NCBI GenBank assembly: GCA_963738365.1
Contig: CAVTWH010000006.1
Location: 806,001 to 870,000, forward strand
Reading direction: 5' to 3'
DNA from: CAVTWH01 sp963738365
GTDB lineage: Bacteria; Actinomycetota; Actinomycetes; Mycobacteriales; Micromonosporaceae
Length of the DNA: 64,000 nucleotides
In this document: positions 36,581-45,071 of the stretch, piece by piece
Position numbering within the stretch: position 1 is the first letter of the stretch
How the letters are laid out: every line of letters begins with the position of its first letter
Made by a program: the position numbers and the translations under genes
The notes under the pieces: generated by a model
The model's database searches: none
Told to the model about the DNA's origin: nothing
What the model saw: the letters and a program-made list of their open reading frames with translations, nothing else

Positions 36581-37789
36581 ATGGCCGCATGTACCGTACT
36601 CGTCTCCGGCGCCAGCATCGCCGGCCCGGCGCTGGCCTGGTGGCTGCGCCGCCATGGCCTGGCGCCGACCGTGGTGGAGGCGGCGCCCGGCATCCGCCCC
36701 GGCGGCCAGGCGGTCGACCTGCGCGGCGCCGGCCGTACCGTGGTGGACCGGATGGGCCTGCTGGACCAGGTCCGGCAGTGCTCGGTCGACGAGCGCGGGC
36801 TGGCCAACGTGGACGCCCGGGGCCGGCGCACCGCACAGCTGGCCGCCGACGCCTTCGGCGGCGAGGGCATCGTGGCGGAAATCGAGATCATGCGCGGTGA
36901 CCTGACCCGCATCCTCTACGACGCCACCCGGGACGACGTCGAGTACCTCTTCGGCGACCGGATCGCCGCGCTGGAGCCGGACGCCGACGGGGTGGCCGTC
37001 CGCTTCGCCAGTGGCGTCGAGCGTCGCTTCGATCTCGTGGTGGGCGCCGACGGCGTGCACTCCGGCGTCCGGGCGCTCGCCTTCGGACCGGAGCAGCGGT
37101 ACCTGCGGCCGCTCGGGGCGTACACCGCGTACTTCACCGTGCCCGACCCGGGCGACCTGGAGCACTGGTTCCTGATGTTCAACGCACCGGGTGGCCGGGT
37201 GGCCGGCCTGCGGCCGGAGCGCGGCGGCACGGCCAAGGTGATGCTCAGCTTCACCTCGCCCGAGCGCAGTTACGACCGCCGGGACCGGGCGGCCCAGCAG
37301 GAGCTGCTGCGCCAGGTTTTCGCCGGGGTGGGCTGGCGGCTACCCGACCTGCTGGCCGCCATGGACGCCTCACCCGACTTCTACTTCGACAGCGTGAGCC
37401 AGGTGCAGATGGACTCCTGGGTAGCCGACCGGGTGGCCCTGGTGGGCGACGCCGGCTACTGCGCCTCGCACCTGACCGGCCTGGGTACCAGCCTGGCCCT
37501 GGTCGGCGCCTACCTGCTGGCCGGCGAGCTGGCCGCCGCTGACCACCGCACCGCCTTCGCCCGCTACCAGGAGCTGCTACGCCCCTACGTGCGGCAGTGC
37601 CAGGAGCTGCCCCCGGGCGGCGTGAACGGCTTCGCGCCCCAGCACCAGACCATGATCAACCTGCGGAACCTGTCGATGCGGATGATGACCCGCTGGCCGA
37701 TGCGCCCGATCCTGGCCAGGCAGTTCGCCAAGGCCGACTCCATCACGCTGCCCAGCTACCCGGGCGCCGAGGTGCACCGGGTCGGCTGA
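36581..37789 (+). CDS. FAD-dependent aromatic/antibiotic monooxygenase
   Basis: A 402-residue class A flavoprotein monooxygenase. The FAD dinucleotide motif is near the N-terminus (VSGASIAGPALAWWLRR), followed by the GADGVHS motif and the second FAD motif GDAGYCASHLTGLG. TetX, rifampicin monooxygenase and polyketide hydroxylases belong to this group, so drug inactivation or natural-product oxidation is possible. ATG 36581 follows GGAGG. It is divergent from the GntR-TetR regulator. Confidence 0.85.
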   Translation: MAACTVLVSGASIAGPALAWWLRRHGLAPTVVEAAPGIRPGGQAVDLRGAGRTVVDRMGLLDQVRQCSVDERGLANVDARGRRTAQLAADAFGGEGIVAEIEIMRGDLTRILYDATRDDVEYLFGDRIAALEPDADGVAVRFASGVERRFDLVVGADGVHSGVRALAFGPEQRYLRPLGAYTAYFTVPDPGDLEHWFLMFNAPGGRVAGLRPERGGTAKVMLSFTSPERSYDRRDRAAQQELLRQVFAGVGWRLPDLLAAMDASPDFYFDSVSQVQMDSWVADRVALVGDAGYCASHLTGLGTSLALVGAYLLAGELAAADHRTAFARYQELLRPYVRQCQELPPGGVNGFAPQHQTMINLRNLSMRMMTRWPMRPILARQFAKADSITLPSYPGAEVHRVG

Positions 37790-37902
37790 GCCGCCGGTCA
37801 GCAGTCGATGGCTTGGACATTTCCGCTGCTAGATGCCCGGATTGCTGCGGGCCGGGCGAGCTAGAGTGGTCAGCCGCTCCCTCGGAAAGTAGGAACGCCC
37901 AC

Positions 37903-38322
37903 GTGCCCGGCCTGCCAGCCTCCCCAGTCACCCTGCGCCCCACCAATGGCAACATCCGCGGCTTCTTGTCCTGCGCGCTGGTTGCCGGCGTGGCTGGCGG
38001 CAGGGCGGTCACCGCGTCCTCGGGCATGGTCTGGATTTTCAGCGCTGTCGCAGTCGTCGAGCTCGTCCTCGCCATCCGCTTCGCCGGCCTGCGGGTCACC
38101 GTCCGACCGGACACGGTCACCGTGCATGGCCTGTTCCGTACCCGACGCCTGAGCTGGGCCGAGATCGTGCGGATCGAGGCGCCCTCGGGCCGCCTCCCGG
38201 TGACCCTGGTCACCATCTCCGGCGAGCGCATCCGGTGCGCCGGTGGCTCGCCGCAGAAGGCGCTGGCGGTGCTGCAGGGCGCCTGGAGAGCCACGGTCCC
38301 CGCCGCCGTGGCCGGCTTGTGA
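37903..38322 (+). CDS. PH-domain-like small membrane protein
   Basis: A 139-residue protein with two hydrophobic segments (about 20-35 and 42-60) followed by a PH-like strand set (LRVTVRPDTVTVHGLFRTRRLSWAEIVRIEAP), the bacterial PH (bPH_6) pattern. GTG 37903 has only a weak AGGA upstream. A TAGAGT hexamer at 37862-37867 may be its -10. Function unknown. Confidence 0.65.
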   Translation: MPGLPASPVTLRPTNGNIRGFLSCALVAGVAGGRAVTASSGMVWIFSAVAVVELVLAIRFAGLRVTVRPDTVTVHGLFRTRRLSWAEIVRIEAPSGRLPVTLVTISGERIRCAGGSPQKALAVLQGAWRATVPAAVAGL

Positions 38323-38364
38323 GGTCGGACGTCCGCCGCGGTCGCCGGACCCGCTGACCGCTGG

Positions 38365-38784
38365 TCAGCCCGTCGGCTTCGGGTGCGCGTCGCGGCTGGG
38401 GCCGAGGGCGACGTACCAGCGGTGGCCGTGCCGGTAGAGCCAGAGCACGTCGTGGTACGGCTGCCCGGCCACGGTGCCGTCGACGTCCGCCGACGCGAGG
38501 GCGTCGGACTCGGTGTGGCCGATGCTGGTGCGGGCGACGACCAGCCGCCCTCCGCCCAGCGCCCGCAGCCGCTTCGGGATCTCGTCGGCGGCGTCGTGAT
38601 CCGGGTCGGCAAGGTCGGCCAGCGCACCACGGTCGTCGTCGCGTAGCGCGCCGAGGTATGCGTCCACCAGGGCCTGCTGGCTGGCCGCGCCGGGCGGCCC
38701 CCGGTCGAGCAGCAGCACCGCCCCAACCACCAGTGCGCCGGCCGCGACCACCAGCGCCCCTGCCCGGCGCCAGCCTCTCCGCAT
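38365..38784 (-). CDS. exported protein of unknown function
   Basis: A 139-residue protein. A basic N-terminus and one hydrophobic helix (about 9-26) form a signal anchor. The remainder resembles a SnoaL/NTF2-like or lumazine-binding fold (ALVDAYLGALRDDDRGALADL, YHDVLWLYRHGHRWYVAL). No lipobox is seen. ATG 38784. Fold assignment is tentative. Confidence 0.6.
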   Translation of the reverse strand: MRRGWRRAGALVVAAGALVVGAVLLLDRGPPGAASQQALVDAYLGALRDDDRGALADLADPDHDAADEIPKRLRALGGGRLVVARTSIGHTESDALASADVDGTVAGQPYHDVLWLYRHGHRWYVALGPSRDAHPKPTG

Positions 38785-38935
38785 GCCGGCAGCCTACTGT
38801 CCGCGCCCGGCCCGCGTAGGCCCGCCGATCCCGCAGGGTGGCGCCCGCGAAGGGTCTGGTCTGCGCCAGGGCCGCTGTTTCGATGCCACCGGGCGGCAAG
38901 CCGACGCAAGCGCGCCGGTGGCCGGGGCCGAAGTC

Positions 38936-38984
38936 CGTAACGGTGCGGTCCCCGGAGCCGATACTCCGGGACCACACCGTTACG
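38936..38984 (-). terminator. long hairpin terminator of fadB
   Basis: CGTAACGGTG and GGTCCCCGGAG pair with CTCCGGGACC and CACCGTTACG across a 6-nt loop. The structure begins 11 nt after the fadB stop on the minus strand. Confidence 0.85.
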
Positions 38985-38994
38985 ACGCCAGGGC

Positions 38995-41067
38995 TCAGGC
39001 GGGGACGCTGGCCACGCCCGGCGGCAGGAACCGGGCGCCGGTGACCCGTTCGGAGACGCCCTCCCGGTCCAGGTAGGGGGTGACGCCGCCGTTGTACAGC
39101 GGCCAGCCCGCCCCGATGATCATGCACAGGTCGATGTCCTGCGCCTGCGCCACCACGCCCTCGTCGAGCATCAGCCGGACTTCGGTGGCCAGCGCCTCCA
39201 GCGCCTGCGCGCGGACCTGCTCGGCGGTCAGCGGCGCGTCGCCGACGACGAGCTGGGCCACCACCGACGGGTCGAGTTCGCCGTCCCGGTCGGTCAGCGG
39301 CTTCCCGGCCGCCACAATCCGGCCCAGGTTCCCGCTCACCGTGAACCTGTCCGGGAACGCCTCGTGCAGCGTCTCGGCGACATGCTGGGCGACCGCCGGG
39401 CCGACCATGGTGAGCAGTGCCAGCGGGCGCATCGGCAGCCCGAGCGGGTCCAGCGCGGCGTTGGCCACCTCCACCGGGGTACCGGCGTCCACGGCGGCGA
39501 AGACCGCCCCGAGGAACCGGGTGAGCAGCCGGTTCACCACGAACGAGGGGGCGTCCTTGACCAGTACACAGGACTTCTTCAGCTGCGCGCCCACGGCGAA
39601 CGCGGTGGCCAGCGTGGCGTCGTCGGTCTTCGCCGCCCGCACCACCTCGACCAGCGGCATGATCGCGACCGGGTTGAAGAAGTGGAAGCCGACCACCCGC
39701 TCCGGGTGGACCAGCTCCTCGGCCATCGCGGTGACCGACAGCGACGAGGTGTTGGTGGCCAGCACGCACTCCGGACTGACGATCTTCTCGACCTCGGCCC
39801 ACACCCGCTTCTTGACGGCCAGCTCCTCGAAGACCGCCTCGATCACCAGCTCGGCGTCGGCGAAGGCGGCCTTGTCCACGTCGCCGGTGACCAGGCTCTT
39901 GAAGAACTGCGCCTGGTCGGCGGAGATCCGCCCCTTGCCGGCCAGCTTGTCGATCTCGCCGTGCACGTAGCCGACGCCCTTGGCCACCCGGGCGGCGTCC
40001 AGGTCGGTGAGCACGACCGGTACCTCCAGCCGGCGGGCGAACAGCAGCGCGATCTGCCCGGCCATCAGCCCGGCGCCGACGATGCCGACCTTGGTGACCT
40101 CCCGGGCCAGCGCCTTCGGCGGGGCGCCCACCGGGCGCCTGGCGCGGCGCTGCACCAGGTCGAAGCCGTAGAGGCTGGCCCGCGCCGAGTCGCTCATGAT
40201 GAGGTCGGCGAGCGCCTCCTCCTCGGCCGCGATGCCCTCGTCGTAGCTGGCCGTCTTCGCCAGGCGCAGCAGCTTGAGTGCCCGGTACGGGGCCGCCGTG
40301 GCGCCGTGGATCTTCTCGTCCAGCTGCTGGCGGGCGAAGCCGGTGACGGCGTCCCACATCTCGCTGCGGTCCACCTCGGCGCGCTCAACCGTGGTCTTCC
40401 CGTTCACCACCGAGGCGGCCCAGGCCAGCGAGGACTCCAGGAAGTCGGCCGGGGCGAAGAGCGCGTCGGCGATACCCAGCTCCAGCGCCTGGGCGGCCTT
40501 GAGGGTCTTCTGGGTCAACGGGTTCTGGATGATCACCGTGGCGGCGTTGATCACGCCGATCAGGTTGGGCAGCAGTTGGGTACCGCCCCAGCCGGGCACG
40601 ATGCCCAGCGACACCTCGGGCAGGGCCAGCGCCGCCGCGCCGCCGGAGACGGTGCGGTAGTGGCAGTGCAGCGCCAGCTCCAGGCCGCCGCCCAGCGCCG
40701 CCCCGTTGACGAAGGCGAACGTGGGTACCGCCGACTCGGCCAGCCGGCGGAACACCCGATGGCCCAGCCGGCCGATCTCCAGCGCCTGTGCCCGGTCGGT
40801 GACCAGCGGGATGCCGGTGATGTCGGCGCCCACGCAGAAGATGTAGGGCTTGCCGGTCACCGCGACGAACGCCGGGTCGGCGGCGAACGCGGCGTCCAGC
40901 GCGGCGTCCAGGCTGGCCAGCCCGCCCGGGCCGAGCGAGGAGGGCTTGCTGTGGTCGAAGCCGTTGTCCAGGGTGATCAGCGCGGCCTTACCGGCCAGCC
41001 CGGGCACGTCGACGAGCCGGGTGTAGGCCCGGGTGACGACCTCGTCGGGGAACTGCGGGGCGGTCAT
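38995..41067 (-). CDS. fadB: fatty-acid oxidation multifunctional enzyme, alpha subunit (enoyl-CoA hydratase / 3-hydroxyacyl-CoA dehydrogenase)
   Basis: A 690-residue bifunctional beta-oxidation enzyme. The N-terminal crotonase fold has catalytic glutamates E130 (GGGLE) and E151 (LPEVSLG). The central NAD-binding domain has GAGLMA at 331-336 and GFHFFNP. The C-terminal dehydrogenase domain carries an NRLLTRF helix. It adds water to enoyl-CoA and then oxidises the product to 3-ketoacyl-CoA. ATG 41067 overlaps the fadA stop (ATGA), so a stoichiometric complex with FadA is expected. Confidence 0.94.
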   Translation of the reverse strand: MTAPQFPDEVVTRAYTRLVDVPGLAGKAALITLDNGFDHSKPSSLGPGGLASLDAALDAAFAADPAFVAVTGKPYIFCVGADITGIPLVTDRAQALEIGRLGHRVFRRLAESAVPTFAFVNGAALGGGLELALHCHYRTVSGGAAALALPEVSLGIVPGWGGTQLLPNLIGVINAATVIIQNPLTQKTLKAAQALELGIADALFAPADFLESSLAWAASVVNGKTTVERAEVDRSEMWDAVTGFARQQLDEKIHGATAAPYRALKLLRLAKTASYDEGIAAEEEALADLIMSDSARASLYGFDLVQRRARRPVGAPPKALAREVTKVGIVGAGLMAGQIALLFARRLEVPVVLTDLDAARVAKGVGYVHGEIDKLAGKGRISADQAQFFKSLVTGDVDKAAFADAELVIEAVFEELAVKKRVWAEVEKIVSPECVLATNTSSLSVTAMAEELVHPERVVGFHFFNPVAIMPLVEVVRAAKTDDATLATAFAVGAQLKKSCVLVKDAPSFVVNRLLTRFLGAVFAAVDAGTPVEVANAALDPLGLPMRPLALLTMVGPAVAQHVAETLHEAFPDRFTVSGNLGRIVAAGKPLTDRDGELDPSVVAQLVVGDAPLTAEQVRAQALEALATEVRLMLDEGVVAQAQDIDLCMIIGAGWPLYNGGVTPYLDREGVSERVTGARFLPPGVASVPA

Positions 41068-42266
41068 GCGCCGGTCTCCTTCTCGGTCCAGTGCGGGTTC
41101 TCCCAGATCACCGTGCCGCCCATGCCGATGCCGATACACATGGCGGTCAGCCCGTAGCGCACCTGCGGATGCTCGGCGAACTGCCGGGACAGCTGGGTCA
41201 TCAGCCGTACGCCGGAGCTGGCCAGCGGGTGGCCGACCGCGATGGCGCCGCCCCACGGGTTGACCCGCTCGTCGTCATCGGCGATGCCGAAGTGGTCGAG
41301 GAAGGCCAGCACCTGCACGGCGAACGCCTCGTTCAGCTCGAACAGGCCGATGTCGTCGATGGTCAGCCCGGCCAGCCGGAGCGCCTTCTCGGTGGACGGG
41401 ATGGGCCCGACACCCATCACCTCCGGCGCCACGCCGACGAAGCCGTAGGAGACCAGGCGCATGCCGACCGGCAGGCCCAGCTCCCCGGCGACCTCCTCGG
41501 CGGCCAGCAGGCAGGCGGTGGCGCCGTCGTTGAGCCCGGCGGCGTTGCCCGCGGTGACCCGGCCGTGCGGGCGGAACGGTGTCTTGAGCGTGGCCAGCTT
41601 GTCCAGCGACGTCTCGCGGGGCGCCTCGTCCACGGTGGCCAGGCCCCAGCCCTGTTCCGGGTCGCGCAGCGCGACCGGCACCAGGTCAGGCTGGAGCTTT
41701 CCGTCGGCGTACGCCTGGGCGGTGCGGCGCTGGGAGGCCAGGCCGAAGGCGTCGGCGCGCTGCTTGGTGATCGCCGGTGCCCGGTCGTGCAGGTTCTCGG
41801 CGGTCTTGCCCATCACCAGGGCGCTCGGGTCGACCAGCTTCTCGGCGATGATCCGCGGGTTGGGGTCGACGCCCTCGCCCATCGGGTGCCGGCCCATGTG
41901 CTCGACGCCGCCGGCGATGGCCACGTCGTAGGCGCCCACCGCGATGCCGCTGGCCACGGTGGTCACCGCGGTCATCGCGCCGGCGCACATCCGGTCGATC
42001 GCGAAGCCGGGTACGGACGCGGGCAGCCCGGCCAGCAGCGCGGCGGTACGCCCGATGGTCAGCCCCTGGTCACCGATCTGGGTGGTGGCCGCGATCGCCA
42101 CCTCCTCCACCCGCTCGGGGGGCAGCGTGGGGTTGCGCTTGAGCAGTTCCCGGATACAGCGGATGACGAGGTCGTCGGCGCGGGTGTGCGCGTACATGCC
42201 GCCGGCCTTGCCGAACGGTGTGCGCACACCGTCGACGAAGACGACGTCGCGGACGGTACGGGGCAC
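41064..42266 (-). CDS. fadA: acetyl-CoA acyltransferase (thiolase), beta subunit
   Basis: Cleaves 3-ketoacyl-CoA to acetyl-CoA and a shortened acyl-CoA. A 400-residue thiolase: acyl-accepting C94 in DRMCAGAM, the GHPLASSG histidine and the C-terminal CIGIGMGG cysteine are present, with NEAFAVQ between them. GTG 42266 follows GGGAGG. First gene of the fadA-fadB operon. Confidence 0.94.
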   Translation of the reverse strand: MPRTVRDVVFVDGVRTPFGKAGGMYAHTRADDLVIRCIRELLKRNPTLPPERVEEVAIAATTQIGDQGLTIGRTAALLAGLPASVPGFAIDRMCAGAMTAVTTVASGIAVGAYDVAIAGGVEHMGRHPMGEGVDPNPRIIAEKLVDPSALVMGKTAENLHDRAPAITKQRADAFGLASQRRTAQAYADGKLQPDLVPVALRDPEQGWGLATVDEAPRETSLDKLATLKTPFRPHGRVTAGNAAGLNDGATACLLAAEEVAGELGLPVGMRLVSYGFVGVAPEVMGVGPIPSTEKALRLAGLTIDDIGLFELNEAFAVQVLAFLDHFGIADDDERVNPWGGAIAVGHPLASSGVRLMTQLSRQFAEHPQVRYGLTAMCIGIGMGGTVIWENPHWTEKETGA

Positions 42267-42299
42267 GGAGAGCCTCCCTGGTGTGACACGGGTACCGCC

Positions 42300-42305
42300 A
42301 TGCTA
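42300..42305 (-). promoter_or_regulatory. candidate -10 hexamer for fadAB
   Basis: Minus-strand TAGCAT about 34 nt upstream of the fadA GTG, leaving room for the GGGAGG ribosome site. No -35 consensus is apparent. Confidence 0.35.
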
Positions 42306-42355
42306 CTCGTCAGTAACCGTGGCGGTGCTGTGGCACCGGCCACTGTGCGGGGGCG

Positions 42356-43606
42356 TCAGCCGATCGGTAGCGGGAGCGCCCGGGTCAGGTCGGCGGCGAG
42401 CAGGTCCAGCTGCCACTGCCGGGCGCCCGAGGCGGCCAGCGCGGCGCGTACCGCCGCCTCGTCGAGCGGGTTCGGCGGCTCCCAGGCCAGCCGGCGGACG
42501 GCCTCGGGGGAGATCAGGTTCTCCGGCGGCAGGCCGTGCTCGGTCGCCGTCCCGGTCACCACCGTGCGGCAGCGGGCCAGTCGGGCGGCGGCCACCGGGT
42601 CCTTCTCCGCCCACCGGTGCGGCGGCGGCGGGCCGTCGCTGGGCAGGTTCACCGGCAGCTGGTCGGCGCCGAGTTCCCGGGCGTCGTCCAGGGCGTCCAG
42701 CCAGACCCGGGCGAGCCGGCGGACTGATCGGCCGCCGAAGCCCGGCAGCAGCAGCAGCGAACGCTCGTCCTTCGGGTCGGCCTCGGCCGCCGCGATGATC
42801 GAGGCGTCCGGCAGTACCCGCCCCGGCGCGCTGTCCCGCCGCGCCGCCACCTCGTCCCGGGCGTACCAGAGCGCCCGGACCCGGGCCAGTGTGCGCGGCC
42901 CGCGCAGCCGGTGGATGCCGGAGGTCCGCCGCCACGGGTCGGGGCGCTGCCGGGGCGGGTTCGCCCCGGTGGCGATCAGGTACGCGAACTCCTGGCGGGC
43001 CCACTCCTGCTTGCCCTGGGCGACCAACTCGTCGGCCAGCAGGTCACGCAGCTCGACCAGCAGCTCCACGTCCAGCGCCGCGTAGGTCAGCCAGGACTCG
43101 GGCAGCGGCCGGGTGGACCAGTCGGCGGCCGAGTGGTGCTTCTCCAGCGAGCGCCCGAGCAGCGCCTCGGTGAGCGCCGCCAGCCCCACCCGCTCGTACC
43201 CGAGCAGCCGGCCGGCCAGCTCGGTGTCGAACAGCCGCGCCGGGCGCAGCCCGATGTCGGCCAGGCAGGGCAGGTCCTGGCTGGCCGCGTGCAGGATCCA
43301 CTCGGCGTCGACGATGGCGGCGCCGAGCGCGGACAGGTCGTCGAACCCGACCGGGTCGATCAGGGCGGTACCTGCGCCGGCCCGGCGCAGTTGTACCAGG
43401 TAGGCCTTGTGCGTATAGCGGTAGCCGGAGGCTCGTTCGGCGTCCACCGCCACCGGTCCCGAGCCGGCCGCGAATCGCTCGATCACCTCGGCGAGCCGGT
43501 CAGGGGTACTGACCGGCGTGGGGGTACCCCCGCTCGGTTCGATGAGCGGGGTCGGCGCGGAGCCGGAGGGGTGTGGCGTGGCCGGCCCGTCACTTTCGTC
43601 GGTCAC
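42356..43606 (-). CDS. rnd: ribonuclease D family 3'-5' exonuclease
   Basis: A 416-residue DEDD exonuclease with C-terminal HRDC domains. ExoI is VAVDAERA, ExoII lies in HAASQDLPCLADIG, and ExoIII is YAALDVELLVEL. HRDC is seen as LLLLPGFGGRSVRRLA. It trims stable RNA 3' ends. GTG 43606 has no ribosome site but a TAAGTT -10 ends 7 nt upstream. The first about 30 residues are Pro/Thr-rich and disordered. Confidence 0.9.
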   Translation of the reverse strand: MTDESDGPATPHPSGSAPTPLIEPSGGTPTPVSTPDRLAEVIERFAAGSGPVAVDAERASGYRYTHKAYLVQLRRAGAGTALIDPVGFDDLSALGAAIVDAEWILHAASQDLPCLADIGLRPARLFDTELAGRLLGYERVGLAALTEALLGRSLEKHHSAADWSTRPLPESWLTYAALDVELLVELRDLLADELVAQGKQEWARQEFAYLIATGANPPRQRPDPWRRTSGIHRLRGPRTLARVRALWYARDEVAARRDSAPGRVLPDASIIAAAEADPKDERSLLLLPGFGGRSVRRLARVWLDALDDARELGADQLPVNLPSDGPPPPHRWAEKDPVAAARLARCRTVVTGTATEHGLPPENLISPEAVRRLAWEPPNPLDEAAVRAALAASGARQWQLDLLAADLTRALPLPIG

Positions 43607-43613
43607 GCTGTTC

Positions 43614-43619
43614 AACTTA
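43614..43619 (-). promoter_or_regulatory. -10 hexamer for leaderless rnd
   Basis: Minus-strand TAAGTT with a 7-nt spacer to GTG 43606. Confidence 0.5.
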
Positions 43620-43807
43620 CGTGCACGCGGTGTCGCGTGCGGGACGCAGGGTACGGCGCGTCGTTGCGTCCGGGACAGGACAGCGCCGGCAGCGCCCAAA
43701 GGGTACTGTGCGGCCGGCCCGGTGCCGCCGCCTGCCCGGGCCGGTCACCGACGTACCGCGGTCGCGCGCAGGCCATACCCTGGTGGCGACACGCGGGAGG
43801 GAAACCT

Positions 43808-44986
43808 ATGACAGCCGGCTACCCCGGGCCTGACAGCGACGGGTCGGACAACTTCGTCACCGGCGCCCGACCGGGCCCGCTGCCGCCCCGCACCGGGCAC
43901 CCGGGCCACGCCACCGGTGCCCTCTCTGCCCCGGCCCCCGCCAGCCAACCCTGGCCCCCGCCGGCCGACCGTGATCCGTCCCGGCCGGCCGATCGGTACC
44001 CGGCCCAGGCGGGGGAGCGGTACCCGGCCCAGCCGGCCACCGCGCAGTATCCGGCCGCCTACCCGCCCGCCGCCCAGCCCGGCCCGGCGCCTGGCTATCC
44101 GGCCGGCAATGCGTCGGCGTACCCCCCGGTCAGCGGGCTGCCCGCGCAGGCCGCCGGTTATCCGGTGAGCGGTCCGCCGCCCGGCGCGGCGCCGCCGGCC
44201 GGCTACCCGGCGCCGGCCCGGCGCTCGCCGCTGGTGGCGGTGCTCCTGGTGGTCCTGCTGCTGCTGGCGGTCGGGCAGGGGGTCGGGTTGCTGGTGCTCA
44301 ACAACCGGGCCAGCGCCGAGCACGCGGCCCGGGTGGGCGCCCAGGCCAAGGACACCAAGCGGATCAACGACCTGGAGACCCGGGCCTCCGCCCTGGAGAA
44401 GCAGGCGGCGGCCACCCTGGACCCGCAGGCTGTGGCGGCCGCCGTGCTGCCCAGCGTGTTCAAGGTCGAGGCGGGCAAGTTCAGCGGTACGGCCTTCGTC
44501 GTCCAGGCGGCCGACGGCTCCAGTTCGCTGATCACCAACTACCACGTGGTCGCCGACCTGTACGAGTCCGGCGGGCGCAGCGTCGCGCTGGTCCACGACA
44601 ACCAGCGGTTCACCGCCAAGATCGGCAAGGTGGACCCGGACCACGACGTGGCGCTGTTGACCAGTGGCAACAAGTTCCCGGCGCTGGCCGTGGCCAAGGA
44701 GGAGGTGGCCACCGGCGCCCCCGTCGTGGTGGTCGGCGCGCCGCTCGGGCTGGCCCAGTCGGTGACCACCGGTGTGGTCAGCGCCATTCGCGCGGACGTC
44801 CCCGGTGAGGCCGGACGCACGTACATTCAATTCAGTGCGCCGATCAACCCGGGCAACTCCGGGGGTCCCGTGGTCGACGCACGTAAGCAGGTGGTCGGGA
44901 TCGCGACCGCCAAGGCGCAGGATGCCGAGGGCATCGGCCTGGCAATCCCGATCAGCGTCGCCTGCCGGTCGCTCGGCAACTGCTGA
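43808..44986 (+). CDS. membrane-anchored trypsin-like serine protease
   Basis: A 392-residue protein. Residues 1-138 are cytoplasmic, disordered and Pro/Ala/Tyr/Gly-rich. A TM helix spans about 141-165, then a short coiled coil (173-200), then an exported chymotrypsin-fold protease with triad H246 (TNYHVVAD), D280 (PDHDVALL) and S351 (NPGNSGGP). No PDZ domain follows, unlike HtrA/DegP. It is MarP/HtrA-like in topology. ATG 43808 follows GGGAGGG. The next gene has a similar N-terminal layout. Confidence 0.85.
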   Translation: MTAGYPGPDSDGSDNFVTGARPGPLPPRTGHPGHATGALSAPAPASQPWPPPADRDPSRPADRYPAQAGERYPAQPATAQYPAAYPPAAQPGPAPGYPAGNASAYPPVSGLPAQAAGYPVSGPPPGAAPPAGYPAPARRSPLVAVLLVVLLLLAVGQGVGLLVLNNRASAEHAARVGAQAKDTKRINDLETRASALEKQAAATLDPQAVAAAVLPSVFKVEAGKFSGTAFVVQAADGSSSLITNYHVVADLYESGGRSVALVHDNQRFTAKIGKVDPDHDVALLTSGNKFPALAVAKEEVATGAPVVVVGAPLGLAQSVTTGVVSAIRADVPGEAGRTYIQFSAPINPGNSGGPVVDARKQVVGIATAKAQDAEGIGLAIPISVACRSLGNC

Positions 44987-45071
44987 ACGCCCACGTCCGG
45001 CCCAGGCCGGGTCCCCCCAAGAGCACATACGCCGCTGCCGGGTGGCCGCGGTGACCCCGGAGGAAGATCGC

